The notes beneath the pieces are model-generated. The model was not told the origin of the DNA. It made no database searches and worked only from the letters and a program-made list of their open reading frames with translations. DNA of 64,000 bases from Trematomus loennbergii (taxonomy: Eukaryota; Chordata; Actinopteri; Perciformes; Nototheniidae): NCBI GenBank assembly GCA_012861695.1, contig JAAOOA010000060.1, positions 30,991,583 to 31,055,582 on the forward strand. Reading direction: 5' to 3'. Position numbers and translations under genes: made by a program. This document shows positions 1 to 11,346 of this stretch, piece after piece. Numbering within the stretch: the stretch's first letter is position 1; each line of letters starts with the position of its first letter.

Positions 1-480
1 AACTAACGTGCTAGCTACTAGCTAGGTAGCTAACTTGATCCACACACTCCTCTTCATCAGACGCGAAGCGAAAGAACGAGCAAGACCCATTGCTGGTATA
101 ATAACAACCTGGTACTAAGCACACAGGCATCTTGTTAAAGTTATCTTATCTTAGCCAGCGCCATATAGATAGATTATATCTATATGGCGCTGATCGTATA
201 TATACTATGTATATCGTAGTGTCTCAATTGTGACATCACTTACGCGACTCTGGGATTTGTAGTCTTTCTAGCGTATTTTTCATAGTCTTATATTCAACAG
301 TTTTTACGACAAACTGTGACTTTTTTTACATGGAAATGATTTTTTAAGATTGACAAACACATATGTGTAATTCATGGACAATTCAAACGGGATCGAAAGA
401 TACGTTTTCTCTCCCCATTGACTTCAATGCATAATTTTTCCGAAATAAGGTCCCATTACCGGAAGTAAGTGGCGTGACTT
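1..480. repeat. Repeat module, copy 1
   Basis: Positions 1-80 resemble 3,598-3,670 (shared GCTACTAGCTAG and CATCAGACG..AAGCGAAAGAA). Positions 240-440 resemble 2,935-3,125, sharing CTGGGATTTGTAGTCTTTCT and CTCTCCCCATTGACTTCAAT. The order is the same in both copies, so this is a direct duplication of a roughly 0.5 kb AT-rich repeat. No coding potential is visible. The family is not recognised. Confidence 0.6.
156..192. repeat. Perfect 16-bp hairpin
   Basis: CAGCGCCATATAGATA at 156-171 is followed by a 5-base loop (172-176) and its exact reverse complement at 177-192. It could be a transposon end or a cruciform-prone site. It is not present in the related copy near 3.6 kb. Confidence 0.7.
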
Positions 481-559
481 CGCCACTCTATAAAACCCAC
501 CCATTTAGAGGGAAGATATGATTGGTCAATTGTACTGTCATTTGACATTACTCTCTCGT

Positions 560-850
560 TCAGTTACTATAGCGGGCCCTCTGTGAATCGCAGAGAGGGC
601 CAGATGAGCTTCTTTCATGTAACCCTTCACATTCAAACAGAGACTGAACAGACAGATTAGAAGGATTTATTTCTTTGGAAATGTTATTTTAAATACAATT
701 AAATCAAGTTTTTTGGTAAAACTAATGAAAAATATAACAAAAATAATATTAAAAAAATATATATTTAAAAAAAAATATATATTTTTTAAATGTTTTTAAA
801 TATAATTTTTTAGAATATCTTAGGCCCTCGCAGAGGGCCTAGAGGGCCCT
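560..850. repeat. GGGCCCTC inverted repeats around an AT-rich core
   Basis: A short hairpin GGGCCCTCT..AGAGAGGGCC lies at about 574-602. Related GGCCCTC/GAGGGCC words recur at 822-850, bracketing a 200-base A/T-rich stretch (690-810). This looks like an inverted-repeat element, but exact ends and a target duplication could not be fixed. Confidence 0.35.
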
Positions 851-854
851 GACG

Positions 855-1135
855 GCTCGCCACTGGTGTAAAGAAATTACTCCACTAAGTAATTAACGAT
901 TATCCTAATTATAGTCATAATATTGTCATATCTTACACGTGAAAGGTGATTCCACGGGTTCTTGTTTCCAGACTACGGTGATTAGAGCATCCGTAGGCTG
1001 CACAAAAAATCACTCACCTTACAACAGCTACCATAGCGCGTACCAGAGTAGCTGTTAACTGTAGCAAGATGGCGGCCGGTGAGCTACGCTGGAAAATCTC
1101 CCATGAGCCATCTAGTGTTTATATATATCTATGGT
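855..1135 (-). repeat. Inverted, deleted copy of the 20.1-20.5 kb segment
   Basis: Reading the minus strand, 1,135-1,000 matches 20,105-20,240 (shared CTCATGGGAGATTTTCCAGC and CTCTGGTACGCGCTATGGTA), and 960-870 matches 20,445-20,520 (ATTATGACTATAATTAGGAT). About 200 bases present at 20.24-20.44 kb are missing here. At 20 kb the same segment lies just upstream of THAP-coding exons, so this is probably the 5' part of another copy of that unit. Confidence 0.7.
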
Positions 1136-1139
1136 TTCA

Positions 1140-2090
1140 ACCATACCCCTTCCGTTTCCACTATACTTTCTCTCACACATACATGCATTCTTCTCTTGCA
1201 TACATATATTGTCTTCATACATGCATATATTATTTATAATATTAAATGTAAACATTGAATGAATGTGCATGAGAGCAAAATGTATAAATATGAGCATTAA
1301 AATATATGAATATGAGAACAAAATGAGTGAAAAACGTATATAAGGGGGGGTGACAATGTATGAATGTGTGCCTTGAAATATGATAATATGAGAGCAAAAT
1401 GTATGAATGTGTGAGTGTAAATATATGTATGTAAAAGGAGAATGTATGTGCGTCAGAGGACCAGTATGAATTACGGCCTGTACGGCCCCTCATACACAGG
1501 TGTTTGTAAACATTCATTCACTACTACTTACATCTGATATGTAACTCCTTCAGCCTACTTTCAGCTGCAGAAACTAATCAACTATTAACTTATTCAGCTA
1601 TTTCAGGACATTGAGGCTATACATGTTGTTGTTTATACCTTTTTTAAACCTTTTCTTTAAATATTAAGCTTCTTCACTATTTAGTGTGAATACTGTTTAC
1701 AGCATTCCACTATAGTTCTTCAAATCTTTATTCTTATTTCAGCCAATACTTTGGCTCTCCATAACTTCAGCATACTTTCAGCTACAGAAACCATTCAAAT
1801 ATCAAACTATTCAGCCTGTTCAGCAATCGATGGGAAACTTTCAACTTTTTCAAAATATTTCATACTTTTTGAAATATTCAGCTTTTTAAACTCTTTTTTT
1901 AACATGGAACTCAATGGGAGGAGCCTTCAAATCCTATTTTACCTACACCTTGCGCCAAATGCTTCTCCTTCCACATACTTTCAGCTAGAGACTTCATTCC
2001 AACTTTAAAATGATCACAAGACATTCAGCTATTCAATTCTTATTGGGCTTGAAAAGGCCCACCTGTTCAAAGTGGGGAATGACAGAAAAA
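1140..2090. other. AT-rich intergenic stretch, nothing identified
   Basis: Positions 1,240-1,440 hold a degenerate repeat of GAGAGCAAAATGTATGAAT-like words. The rest is AT-rich sequence with short chance reading frames only. I see no splice-bounded coding exon. Confidence 0.5.
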
Positions 2091-2589
2091 GTTTGAGAAC
2101 CACTGCAGTAGCCTATGAGCAGAACAGTATTAACAGTGTATATGAATATGCTAAGATATATAAAGTATGAAAACGGTAAGCAGTGCAAGTATAGTATAAA
2201 ATATATAGATATTAATTTCATGATGATAGACATTGTGGAACAATGATGAAAAATGTGAATGGAAGTGGCGACGTAAAACTGACACAAAACAACAACAAAC
2301 TTTTGTGGAGCCAATTGGAGAGTTTCATCACCAGCACGGGGTGAACACCACCAATGAGCGCTCAGCTCGATATACCGCTCGATTTCCCATCAAGCATTTC
2401 ACATCTGCAGCTCGTGGAGAGAAACTGCACCGCCTCGGTCTCAAGGCTGCCGGCGTCTTTGTCCCGCGAGATTTCAACGTCTCATGTAGTCGAGCCTCCA
2501 GAGCAAGTCGGACAAAATGACTAACTATCATGCAACGCACTAGCAAGACGCCGATCGCAATTGCGCAGGTCTGCGTCGGTCTCGGTCAT

Positions 2590-3670
2590 CTCAAACAAGC
2601 CTAATGGGGAGAGAAAGATTATCTTTCGATCCCGTTTTAATTGTGCCACGAATTACACATATGTTTGTCAATTTAAAAGATAATTTTGCAAGTCAAAAAA
2701 ATAAAAATGTGCTGTAAAACTGTGAAGTAACACTTTTTTGTGTGAAACCGCTCCATGAAGAACATCTCCCGTCTCGCACCACACACCAAGATGGCCGTCA
2801 CGTTGGCACATTTCACAGAATGAGGTGAAAAGTATTAAAAGAGGTGAAAATCACTACAAGTCTAGGCGTGTTGAGAGCTGTACATACACAAAAGGGGAGT
2901 TAGTCGGTTCCGTAAGAGCCAGCATGCGGGACCGGTATTCTGGGATTTGTAGTCTTTCTAGTTGCGTATTTTTCATAGTCTTATATTTCAACAGTTTTAC
3001 GGAAATTCTTTTTTAATATTGACAAACATCATATGTAATTCGTGGCACAATTGAAACGGGATTGAAAGATAATCTTTCTCTCCCCATTGACTTCAATACA
3101 TAATTTTTCCGAAATAAGGTCCCTACTGGACCGGTGGAGCTTTTGTGTGAAACCGCTCAATGAACTACATCTCTGGTCTCGAACAACAACACACTTCACC
3201 AAGATGGCCGTCACAACTGTCTTGCCAAACAAGGGATTGACTCACCCTCACTATCACCACAATGAAACACGTCCAGAAGAATGTCATGCAAAGCTGCCTG
3301 CCTTCCTTCGATTCTCCCTGAACTGCCTGATCTTTTTAATGTTCAATGTTAACCATTTGTGCAGAAAGCATGAAGTAGAAAAGATCGCAGATGCTAATGT
3401 GCCGTTAGCGTTAGCATGTCTCCCCCGGGGGCATCCGGGCTTAAACGGTGTATTATAGAATGATCACACCGGTGTGACTGTACTCTTCAAAGGGTTCACG
3501 AAATATGACTACTACTCTTACTCTGTTACATTTTGGGTTACTTAATGTTACTTCATGTTAAGGCTAATAAAAATGACACGGCTAAGGCTGTAATGCTAAC
3601 TAACGTGCTTGCTACTAGCTAGTTAACTAACTTGATCCAGCCACTCCTGGTCCTTTCATCAGACGGGAAG
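2590..3670. repeat. Repeat module, copy 2, with an inverted partial copy
   Basis: Positions 2,935-3,130 repeat 240-440 in direct orientation, and 3,598-3,670 repeats 1-80. Positions 2,598-2,690 are the reverse complement of 3,015-3,095 (shared GAAAGATAATCTTTCTCTCC), so this part has an internal inverted repeat. A reading frame of 123 codons at 3,087-3,458 lies inside this repeat and has no recognisable domain. I do not call it a gene. Confidence 0.55.
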
Positions 3671-4003
3671 CGAAAGAATGGTTTCGTTCGAATCCAGTTT
3701 GGATAGTGTGCCGTGGATGGGTTTCATTCCATTTCAAAGTGCTGTTTGACGCTCGGCGTAACCTTGGCGTACTGCCACACCAACATCCAATCACAGAGCT
3801 TGAGGACAAATCACGGGGTGTAGTCCCAAACGATAGTTGAGGATTATGTGTAGTGTAGTGTCTTCGGCCGTGTGTGTGTGGCCATGTGTGTGTGGCCATG
3901 TGTGTCCCCTTTGCCGTGTGTTTTTGCTATAAGTATAAATAAATATACTTTAAAAAGGTTACAGTATTGTATTTTCTATAGTATGTTTTTGTACACACTA
4001 CAC

Positions 4004-5212
4004 CAGGGGTGCCCAACCAGTCGATCATTCCCAGTCGATCGCGAGATGTGTCTAAAAATAGAACAACAATATTCTGTTTTATCGTTAATGTCCTATAACA
4101 TAATCTTCCTGTGCCAGAATAATGCACTTGAACGCATCAAAGCTTTGTGATTGGAGTGACCCCATGTGTCGGGGCGTGGCCGGTGGGCAGTGGGCACTAG
4201 TTCGCTGTCCGTGTCAACAACAGGAGTGACAGTCCGCACACACACAAGACCACAATTATGGCAGAAGCAAAAAAGCCCAAAATATATAATTTTCACTCCG
4301 AGTGGGAGGATGATTATATTTGTATCTATTTCAATTCAAAGTCCATCTGTCTCATCTGCAAAGCGAGCGTGGCTTTATCGAAGAAGGGTAATTTAGGAGC
4401 GGCATTTCAAAACAGTGCACAAACGCTACGAGACGGAATTCCCTCCTAATTCTGCCCTACGCTCCCAAAAGGTGAGGGACCTGAAAGGACAGCTAAATGC
4501 ACAACAGTCAATGTTCACCAGGCCCAACAACAAGAGCAAGGCTGCTACCATAGCATCTTATCGTGTCAGTCACGTTCTTGCGAAACACATGAAGTCTTTC
4601 AAAGACGACGAAGTTGTGAAAGAAGCATTCCTGGAGGCTGCCGACGCGCTTTTGCTTGCATCCTATTTTAAAGGCATTTCTTTTTATACTCTATTAAAAT
4701 GCAAAAAAAATAAGAGTTTGATTCTATTAATTTTGTCTTTTTTATTGCACTTTGGCAGCAGATTCCTGTGTTGCTTCAGATCTGAGTTGTCTTATTAGTA
4801 AAGCCTAATTTATACTTTTATAGCAACACTATTTTTATATAATGGCAAAGAAAGGGTTCAGAGTCTTTTCTTTTTTTCCTGTGTCATATGTGGCAGCACT
4901 GTTCAATGTTTCTTGAAAACATTACCCACTGTAGTATGTGACGTGTGAATAAACTTCAAGTATCAACAACACTGTTGTGTAACTTCAGTTAAATACTTGT
5001 ATGTGTGTAGATTAGAAAGAGGTAAGATAAAGGATCTGCAGTATTTTATGAAGTATTAATCGTACAAAGGTCAGTTTTATACAAGTAGAAATGTGTATTT
5101 ACCTGGTAGTAGGCTGTCAGTAATGGCTACGCCTCTCTATTTGGACTGGTAGATCTCGGCAGACTGGCAACTTTAAAAGTAGCTCTCGGTTCAAAAAGAT
5201 TGGGCACCCCTG
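4004..5212 (+). mobile_element. Internally deleted hAT transposon with TIRs and 8-bp TSD
   Basis: The element starts CAGGGGTGCCCAACC and ends GATTGGGCACCCCTG, which are inverted termini. It is flanked by CACTACAC (3,996-4,003) and CCCTACAC (5,213-5,220), an 8-bp target duplication with one mismatch. An 8-bp duplication and CAGGGG..CCCCTG ends are typical of the hAT superfamily. At 1,209 bp it is far too short for a full transposase and carries only the N-terminal coding part, so it must have been mobilised in trans or be dead. Confidence 0.85.
4258..4677 (+). pseudogene. hAT transposase N-terminus (GTF2IRD2-like), frameshifted and truncated
   Basis: The first frame begins MAEAKKPKIYNF and contains a CLIC cysteine pair, resembling the BED-like zinc finger of the hAT-derived GTF2IRD2 family. 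Around 4,395-4,410 the homologous reading moves to another frame (HKRYETEFPP, then KVRDLKGQLNAQQSMF and SKAATIASYRVSHVLAKH), so one base has been gained or lost there. The similarity stops near residue EAADALLL. The catalytic core and C-terminal dimerisation region are absent. It lies inside the 4,004-5,212 element and is not expected to give a functional transposase. Family assignment rests on remembered protein resemblance. Confidence 0.75.
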
Positions 5213-5220
5213 CCCTACAC

Positions 5221-5790
5221 CTTTAACTATACTAGTATAGGCTACTATGAAAACTACTTTATTTAAACAAAATCATTTTTGGGTATTTCTGCAATATATT
5301 ACATTTTTTGTGAAGATTTATACATTTATTTAACATTTTAGAGATGTTTTATGATAAGATTTATTTGTATTCTACAACAGTACAGAATACAGTTATTTTT
5401 TTGTTTTTAATTCTAACCTTCACAAAGATAGGATTTTACCAAAAGACTTTTGTTTTTGACTGTAGTTTTAGCTTGGTCAGGTGTGAATATAAATGTATAT
5501 TTGATGTAACACATTATCTGTTGATATATTATATTATGCAGCATTACATTTATCGAAATGTGAGTATATGTTATATATGCTTTGAGCTATGTAAGTGCTG
5601 TATTGTAGTCAAGTACATTTACTCAAGAATTGTACTTAAGTACGATTTTGGACACTTTACATAAGTATTTTAATTTTATTTGGAAACCAATATTGTACTA
5701 GTTACTTAAAATATTTTGATTATTTATAATTGATACATTTTCACTAAAGGGAGAATGAAGCAGTTTTACTAAAGTTACTAATTTGTCCTA
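5221..5790. other. AT-rich spacer with an AAGTACA-type repeat fragment
   Basis: Positions 5,605-5,700 contain AAGTACATTTACTCAAG and GTACTTAAGTAC words. These belong to the same widespread fish repeat theme seen at 12.9 kb, 31.3 kb and in the 44.6-50.3 kb array. The 106-codon frame at 5,344-5,664 is low-complexity AT-rich sequence and is not called a gene. Confidence 0.5.
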
Positions 5791-5924
5791 CAGGTGCTGC
5801 AGGTAACCTACAAAAACAAAGCAGTGGAAACCAGGTGAAATAATGGCGACACAGGTAAGGAAATAATCACTTAATCAGAAAATATATAATTAAACCATAG
5901 TGGGTTTTTTAAAATGCGTTTTGC

Positions 5925-5980
5925 ACATTGCTTTGGATAAAAGCGTCAGCTAAATGCAATGTAATGTAATGTAATGTAAT
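5925..5980 (+). repeat. SINE-like 3' tail
   Basis: The segment TTTGGATAAAAGCGTCAGCTAAATG followed by a (TGTAA)n run matches the conserved tail of fish V-SINE-type elements, which end in a LINE-derived sequence and short tandem repeats. The tRNA-derived head was not found upstream, so this is probably a truncated copy. Confidence 0.6.
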
Positions 5981-6215
5981 CGTAGTTTAACACGGAGGGT
6001 CCTGTCATGTCACAATGTTGAAACGCAGTTGTTGCCCAAAAAAGTCTGTTGCAAATTCAAACATTTGTTCTCTCTGTTTTAATCCAAGGACAAAAAACCC
6101 AGAGATTAGGGATTTGATTCAGATCCACAATCCGATCTCCGTGGGATCATTTTGCCACTGGGCTGTGTATGTGGGCGATGACTTTGTTGTCCACTTGGTA
6201 CCACCCTGTTAGTTC

Positions 6216-6333
<118 letters not shown>

Positions 6334-6609
6334 GCACTGTCACAACTGTCACAAACAAAAGCCCTAATTTACTGACACATACATTTTTTTGACCAGATTA
6401 AAAAAAAAAAATTGTTTTTGTTTGAAGTTTGTGCCGTTTCGTGTGGTTCGAGCGGTTCGAGCGGTTCGAGCATATCGAGCGGTACGAATGCCTTGGTGAA
6501 GAAAGAGAAGCTGACGGTTGTGGTGGGAACCAAAGAGTGGAAAATCAACAACATTCTGGAAAATAATTTAAAGCCCCGCTCGGCGGACGTCATTGTGAGG
6601 AACGCCTGT

Positions 6610-6962
6610 GCGTTGGTCGGTACACTCCTCTCCGGTCTCCCAGCCAAATCCATCAACCGCCTGCAACTTGTCCAGAACAGTACAGCCAGAGTTCTCACCG
6701 GTACAAAAAGGTCCGCACACATAACCCCATACTTGCACAACTACACTGGCTCCCAGTCCACTACAGGATCCAGTTTAAGGTTCTGCTCCTCACTTACAAA
6801 GCCCTGAATGGACAAAGCCCAAAATACCTCTGTGACCTCATCCGTACCCAGCCATCTACCCGCTCTCTACGCTCCAGCCACGTTCCTCTTCTTTACATCC
6901 CCCGCACACGTCTCCGAACAATGGGAGACCGAGCCTTCTGCTCATTCGCCCCGCCCTCTGGA
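6610..6962 (+). mobile_element. LINE L2/CR1-clade ORF2 3' fragment
   Basis: The translation contains LLSGLPAKSINRLQLVQNS and then, after a one-base shift near 6,715, LHWLPVHYRIQFK, LTYKALNG and LRTMGDRAFCSFAP. These are hallmarks of the reverse-transcriptase C-terminus of L2-like LINEs. The copy stops at CCCTCTGGAATATG, just before the usual terminal block, so both ends are missing. The upstream 6,412-6,605 stretch contains four GGTTCGAGC units and an open frame of unknown nature. Confidence 0.75.
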
Positions 6963-7019
6963 ATATGAGTGTGATTTGTGCCAAGAGCAGATAACTAAGC
7001 TCACTGAGCGGATAACTAA

Positions 7020-7290
7020 CGTGTCAACGTGCGCCAACGCCTCCATCAATTTTGAATGGGTTGACGTACGATACAGGCGACGTCACGACGTTGTCAGACG
7101 TCAGACGTCACGGCGACGTATCATAGGTGCGCTCAAAGTACGCGCTCACGTGGCGGCGGCGTAGCTTTGAAAGTGCTATCTAATACGCGTGTTGATAACG
7201 TACGTGTACATAAGCGTGTACATAAGCGTGTGAATGACGTGCGTGTGATAAGCGCGTGAATAACGTACGTCTCGCCTCCGTTAGCATTGT
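7020..7290. other. CpG- and ACGT-rich patch
   Basis: This 270-base stretch is strikingly rich in CG dinucleotides and in ACGT tetramers. GACGTCACGACG and CAGACGTCAGACGTCACGGC give several overlapping CRE-like TGACGT/GACGTC words. Tandem TACATAAGCGTG units follow at 7,206-7,235. No gene start is visible nearby. It could be a small CpG island or a transposon promoter. Confidence 0.45.
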
Positions 7291-9656
7291 ATAGCATTAT
7301 CCTATATTATATTTTTCGAATGATTCCGCTCCTACAGTAGTTTGGAGAGTGTTACAGGTACACTTTCTCATCGGCACAGTGTTGGTATCAGAAGAGAGGG
7401 GAATAATAATTAATAATCATTAGTATGAGAATATTTGCTGGTGTTGTACTCGAGACCGGTCTCCAGACCACTTTTTAACGGTATTGGTCTCGGAATCGAC
7501 TGCATTTGGTTTCGTATTGTCTCTGTATCGGACCTATAGGACTCGAGATTTTATGTCAAGACCGGTTAAGACCACGGCTGTGGCTGGGATGTGATGAGGA
7601 TCGGGAACCGAAATCCGGTTCCGATTTGGAAAAATAACAATTGTCCGGTACGGGGATTAATAAGAGTTGTGTCTAGCAGCTGTCTCTCTCTCTCTCTCTG
7701 CTCGGGAACAGCTGATCGCTGCACTGCGATCACCTGTCCCTCCCTCCCTCAAGGTGTGTGGTGTGTGTGTCTGTGTCTGTGTGTCTCATTCACTGTCCCT
7801 CAGGTTGTAGCATGTTTCGATTGCCAGTTTGTGGCTTGTATGTCTTGTGAACGCAGCGCTGGCATGATGTGATGTGGCCTGCTGACATGGCCTCTAATAA
7901 CACACAGGACTAAAATAATACGTGTTTAATTCAGCCCAGATGCGGTGACTGCAGGCCAAATCCATTAATGCGGCATATATTGAAGGTGTTCAAAGTTGCA
8001 CCGGTATGAAGCGCAGTGAGAACCACGCACCTGTCAGACCAGACCTTTATATATACAGTCTATGTGTCAGACTAGCGAATGGGCACATTTACATTTCAGG
8101 AGAATAATGAAGATGTGATGGTTGTTCCACTCTCCGTTTCTCACGAGACCAGCGCGCTGCTGTTTACATTAGTGTGGACTGGACCGACTGAAACTGACGG
8201 CAAGATTAATTATTGTGGAAGGATGGACCCCCATCCTGCAAAAAAGGCAGCGAAATGTGCTAAAATCACTGATTTATTCAGAACCCCGTATGGTATAGAA
8301 TGACGAAGCAGAAAGTAAGTGAGCGAACATTATGAGCCACATTTCTTTCTATATTGTAGCCTGATGTGCACATCGACTGTCAACAAAACAGTTTCTCAGT
8401 CCAATGCTAAGTTAGTATAGGCCCTGTGTGACTGGAGACTATAAGGCTACACAAAACCCAAACATGTCCTTAATGTTACTCAAGGCAAATATATGTAATA
8501 TAACCGTTAGACTGCAGCTAACTGTGGGGCTACAAACCCCTCATACTGTGAACTTGAGATGGTTATGTTGTCTAAAGGGGAGACACTCATTATGGTATTA
8601 TGCCATGCAAATACAGGGTCAACTAAGTGATAAAATAAGTGTTGCATAATGTATGTTCTTGAATAATGTTATTTCATATATAGTTGTTAATGTAATGATT
8701 ACATATTCTCCTTATTCAGTTCCACTATCAGATGATGCTGATGGTGATGACCCTGAGGGAGAGATGCAGAGCTCAGTGGACAGAACTGGCAGGTACAGAG
8801 GAAACTGTTTCAATAGGCTATGTCTATGAAAACACTGAACAAAGGAAATGTAATGACAACAGTATAAGCAAGCTATGTTCATGTTCTCTCAATAAGTTAC
8901 TATAGTTATTGATCACAGTTTAATCCATTTGAGGTCCACCCCCAAATAAAACATGTTCACATGGAAAGGTTCCCAAATACATATGCACACCTTTTTTTAA
9001 CAATATCCTATGTCCATATGTTTCTATTTAAGTAGTAGATTCAAACTGTAGGGCTATCACTACGGGCAGCAACGTTGTAAATATTGACGATACATCCAGC
9101 AAAACGCCCCCAAACAAAACTAGTAGTGGCCTGGCTGGGTGTATATTCCCGGCCTGCTATGGTCCCAGTCCGGCCCTGCTGACACATCACACACCCGTAC
9201 ACTACACACATTACTGATTAACTGATATCACAATTGAGTTACTCTCTTTAAATAAATATACTGTAATTGGAAAATAATCATGTGTGGTGTCCTTGTTTTG
9301 TCCGTCCTTGAGCCAGGGCTCCCTATTGTTGTATGTAGGTTATTCTTGGTTTTAATGAATTCAGTAATGGTGTGTGTGTAACACAAACATAATAAATCAT
9401 TGGATAGTGTTTCTATATAATAGAAATAAAGTAATGTATTAAGACTCAGTGCGAGTTATTACTTTCTTCCTTTACTTGGCATTCTTCAAAGATACACAGA
9501 CATTGCAGCACATCGTTTCACGTCTTTGTACTTTCTCAGCATTAAAGTGCAATGTGTTGGCGAACCTTTGTTTCCTCCTGACAGCTCACTTAAAGGTATA
9601 TTCAATTCAATAGCTTTATTAGCATGACCTCAGTTACATATAGTATTGCCAAAGCT
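7291..9656. other. Long stretch without a recognised gene
   Basis: It holds a CTCGAGACCGGTCTC-type repeat (7,448-7,560), a (CT)n run at 7,683-7,700 and a TATATACAGTCTATG word at 8,046-8,063 that recurs near 57,565. A 74-codon open frame at 8,079-8,303 has no domain I recognise. Nothing here is supported well enough to call a gene. Confidence 0.5.
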
Positions 9657-11346
9657 CTGTATAGTTGCAACATCTATACAAAATATATATATATATAATA
9701 TATACTCCCCCTTGTGGCCAAAGGGGGAGTATGCTTGAGTGCAGCAAAATGTAGCACAGTGACTATTTTGTCAACTAAACATCATAAAACAATACATATT
9801 TTAGTAAACGGGACATTATAATCTCCACACATTAACTCTATATTTGCCTCTGCCATGGTGCTGAAATGAAATAAATAAACAATATATAGGGGTTGCCTCT
9901 TCTCTGAACTTCTCATTCCAGAATTGGAGGACATTTCATGTCCCCCATATAAAAAATCTAATAATCCATGCCCAAAAAGCTAAGACATGCACTTGTTGTG
10001 TTAAATATACTTGTCTTGAGACAAGATGCATATAAAGTTGTAGAAAAAGTGGTTTCAAAATATTATTTAAAATATCAAATAGCTCTCGAACACCCCCTAA
10101 AATTGCCCTTTTCTCTTGTCCCAGCTTCTTGGTGACCAACTTGCATGTCAAATATAACATTTAAAATAGGGTTTTTATTTACTTTTTTGGTATTATTCTA
10201 TTGATATATGTGTCTTGTAATGGTAAAATCAATTTGTTAAATCATAAACACATTTTAAATAACAGTAATTTTGCACAGAAGGTGTGTCCCTCAACATGCG
10301 CGCAACCCTGTTACCGAAACCTTTTTAGCTTGGCAGAGGAAGTGAAAAAACTGTTTGTCGCATGACACAGTGGAAAGGACATCAGCAAGCCATGTGCTAC
10401 TACCATGGGTAGACCAAAACTAAGTCCTCTCTTTTATTTGTAATATATTTCCAATCTTGTCACTCTTGAAGGAGTGTGGCACTCATACAAACGCAACCCT
10501 GTTACTCAAATTATGAGACTAAAACAAATTAATTTCAAATGTATCTTTCTTTAGTTAAATATCTAAGTGTGTCCATTCCTTGACAATAGCATTACATTGT
10601 GCAGCTAGCATTAATTCCTGAGGTAAAAGCTAAAATTAGCATTGATTTTCAACCCTGTTACTATAATTAGAGTAACAGGGTTAATTCTTCATTGGAAAAT
10701 ATACATTTGATGCCTTAGCTGGGCAAATCACTTTTTTTGATGGTTTATTATCTGTTTTTCCTAAATACATAACAAAAAATAATAAAATGAAAGGTTCATT
10801 TTTCAAAAATGTTGGTGTCTAAATTGTCCTCCAATTCTGGAATGACCCGTATACTGCATCCCTCCAAATCAAATAAACCATAAACAAATACATAAAGTCG
10901 TGTTCACTGCAGCGATCTATTTCACACACAAAACTATATGAAAACTTGGTGATATACAGTTTTCTCCTGGAGACCAAGGGAAGACAGGCTTCTCCTGTTT
11001 TTTCAGCCTTTGTTATCATTTTGATAATTAAAAATATATATTCTTGTCTGTGGTTGTTTTTTGCATTCAGGGCATACAAGAGGTGTAACATTATTTTAAT
11101 ACCAAAACTATATTGAAATAGATTCTAGCTTGAACAGCAACGTAGCTGTAACATTACTGGGTTATTTGGTGATAACTAAGTAAAGTAACTTCAGACGCAG
11201 ACGTCACGTAGCTTCTCAGACGAGAGGGGTGGCGACGAGAGTGTCACGTTACTTCTCTCACGGCATAGTTCACGGCATGGTAGGCGACGACCGACACGAT
11301 TGTCTGCTCAGTGAGTTCGCTCTTTGGCACAAATCACACCTCATAC
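9657..11346. repeat. 1.7 kb duplicated block, copy A
   Basis: This block is nearly identical to 33,974-35,685 in the same orientation, 24.3 kb away. The boundaries are sharp: both start at CTGTATAGTTGCAACATCTA and both end at ATCACACCTCATAC. Copy A lacks about 18 bases present in copy B near 34,050, next to a TGGCCAAAGGGGG hairpin. Only scattered substitutions separate the copies, so the duplication is recent compared with most repeats here. The block contains the inverted-repeat element at 9,913-10,845. Short open frames inside are shared simply because the DNA is duplicated. Confidence 0.93.
9913..10845. mobile_element. Non-autonomous DNA element with TCATTCCAGAATTGGAGG TIRs, copy A
   Basis: TCATTCCAGAATTGGAGGAC at the left is repeated in inverse at 10,822-10,845. 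The 933-bp interior contains CAACCCTGTTAC at 10,303, 10,494 and 10,650, plus an inverted copy at 10,671. The last pair forms a perfect 12-bp stem at 10,651-10,682. No transposase is recognisable and no clear target duplication was found. The superfamily is undetermined. Confidence 0.75.

Noticed and set aside
2092..2109. AAAGTTTGAGAACCACTG word, also at 22,622-22,640
   Set aside because: It resembles a hAT terminus, but no partner end or 8-bp duplication could be found at either place.
5794..5854. Short splice-bounded segment with ATGGCGACACAG before a GTAAGG donor
   Set aside because: Acceptor and donor look good, but only four codons would be coding and there is no linked exon, so chance or a transposon exon is as likely.
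8079..8303. 74-codon frame ending KAAKCAKITDLFRTPYGIE
   Set aside because: It has a faintly zinc-finger/transposon-like look, but there is no clear motif and no splice or TIR context.
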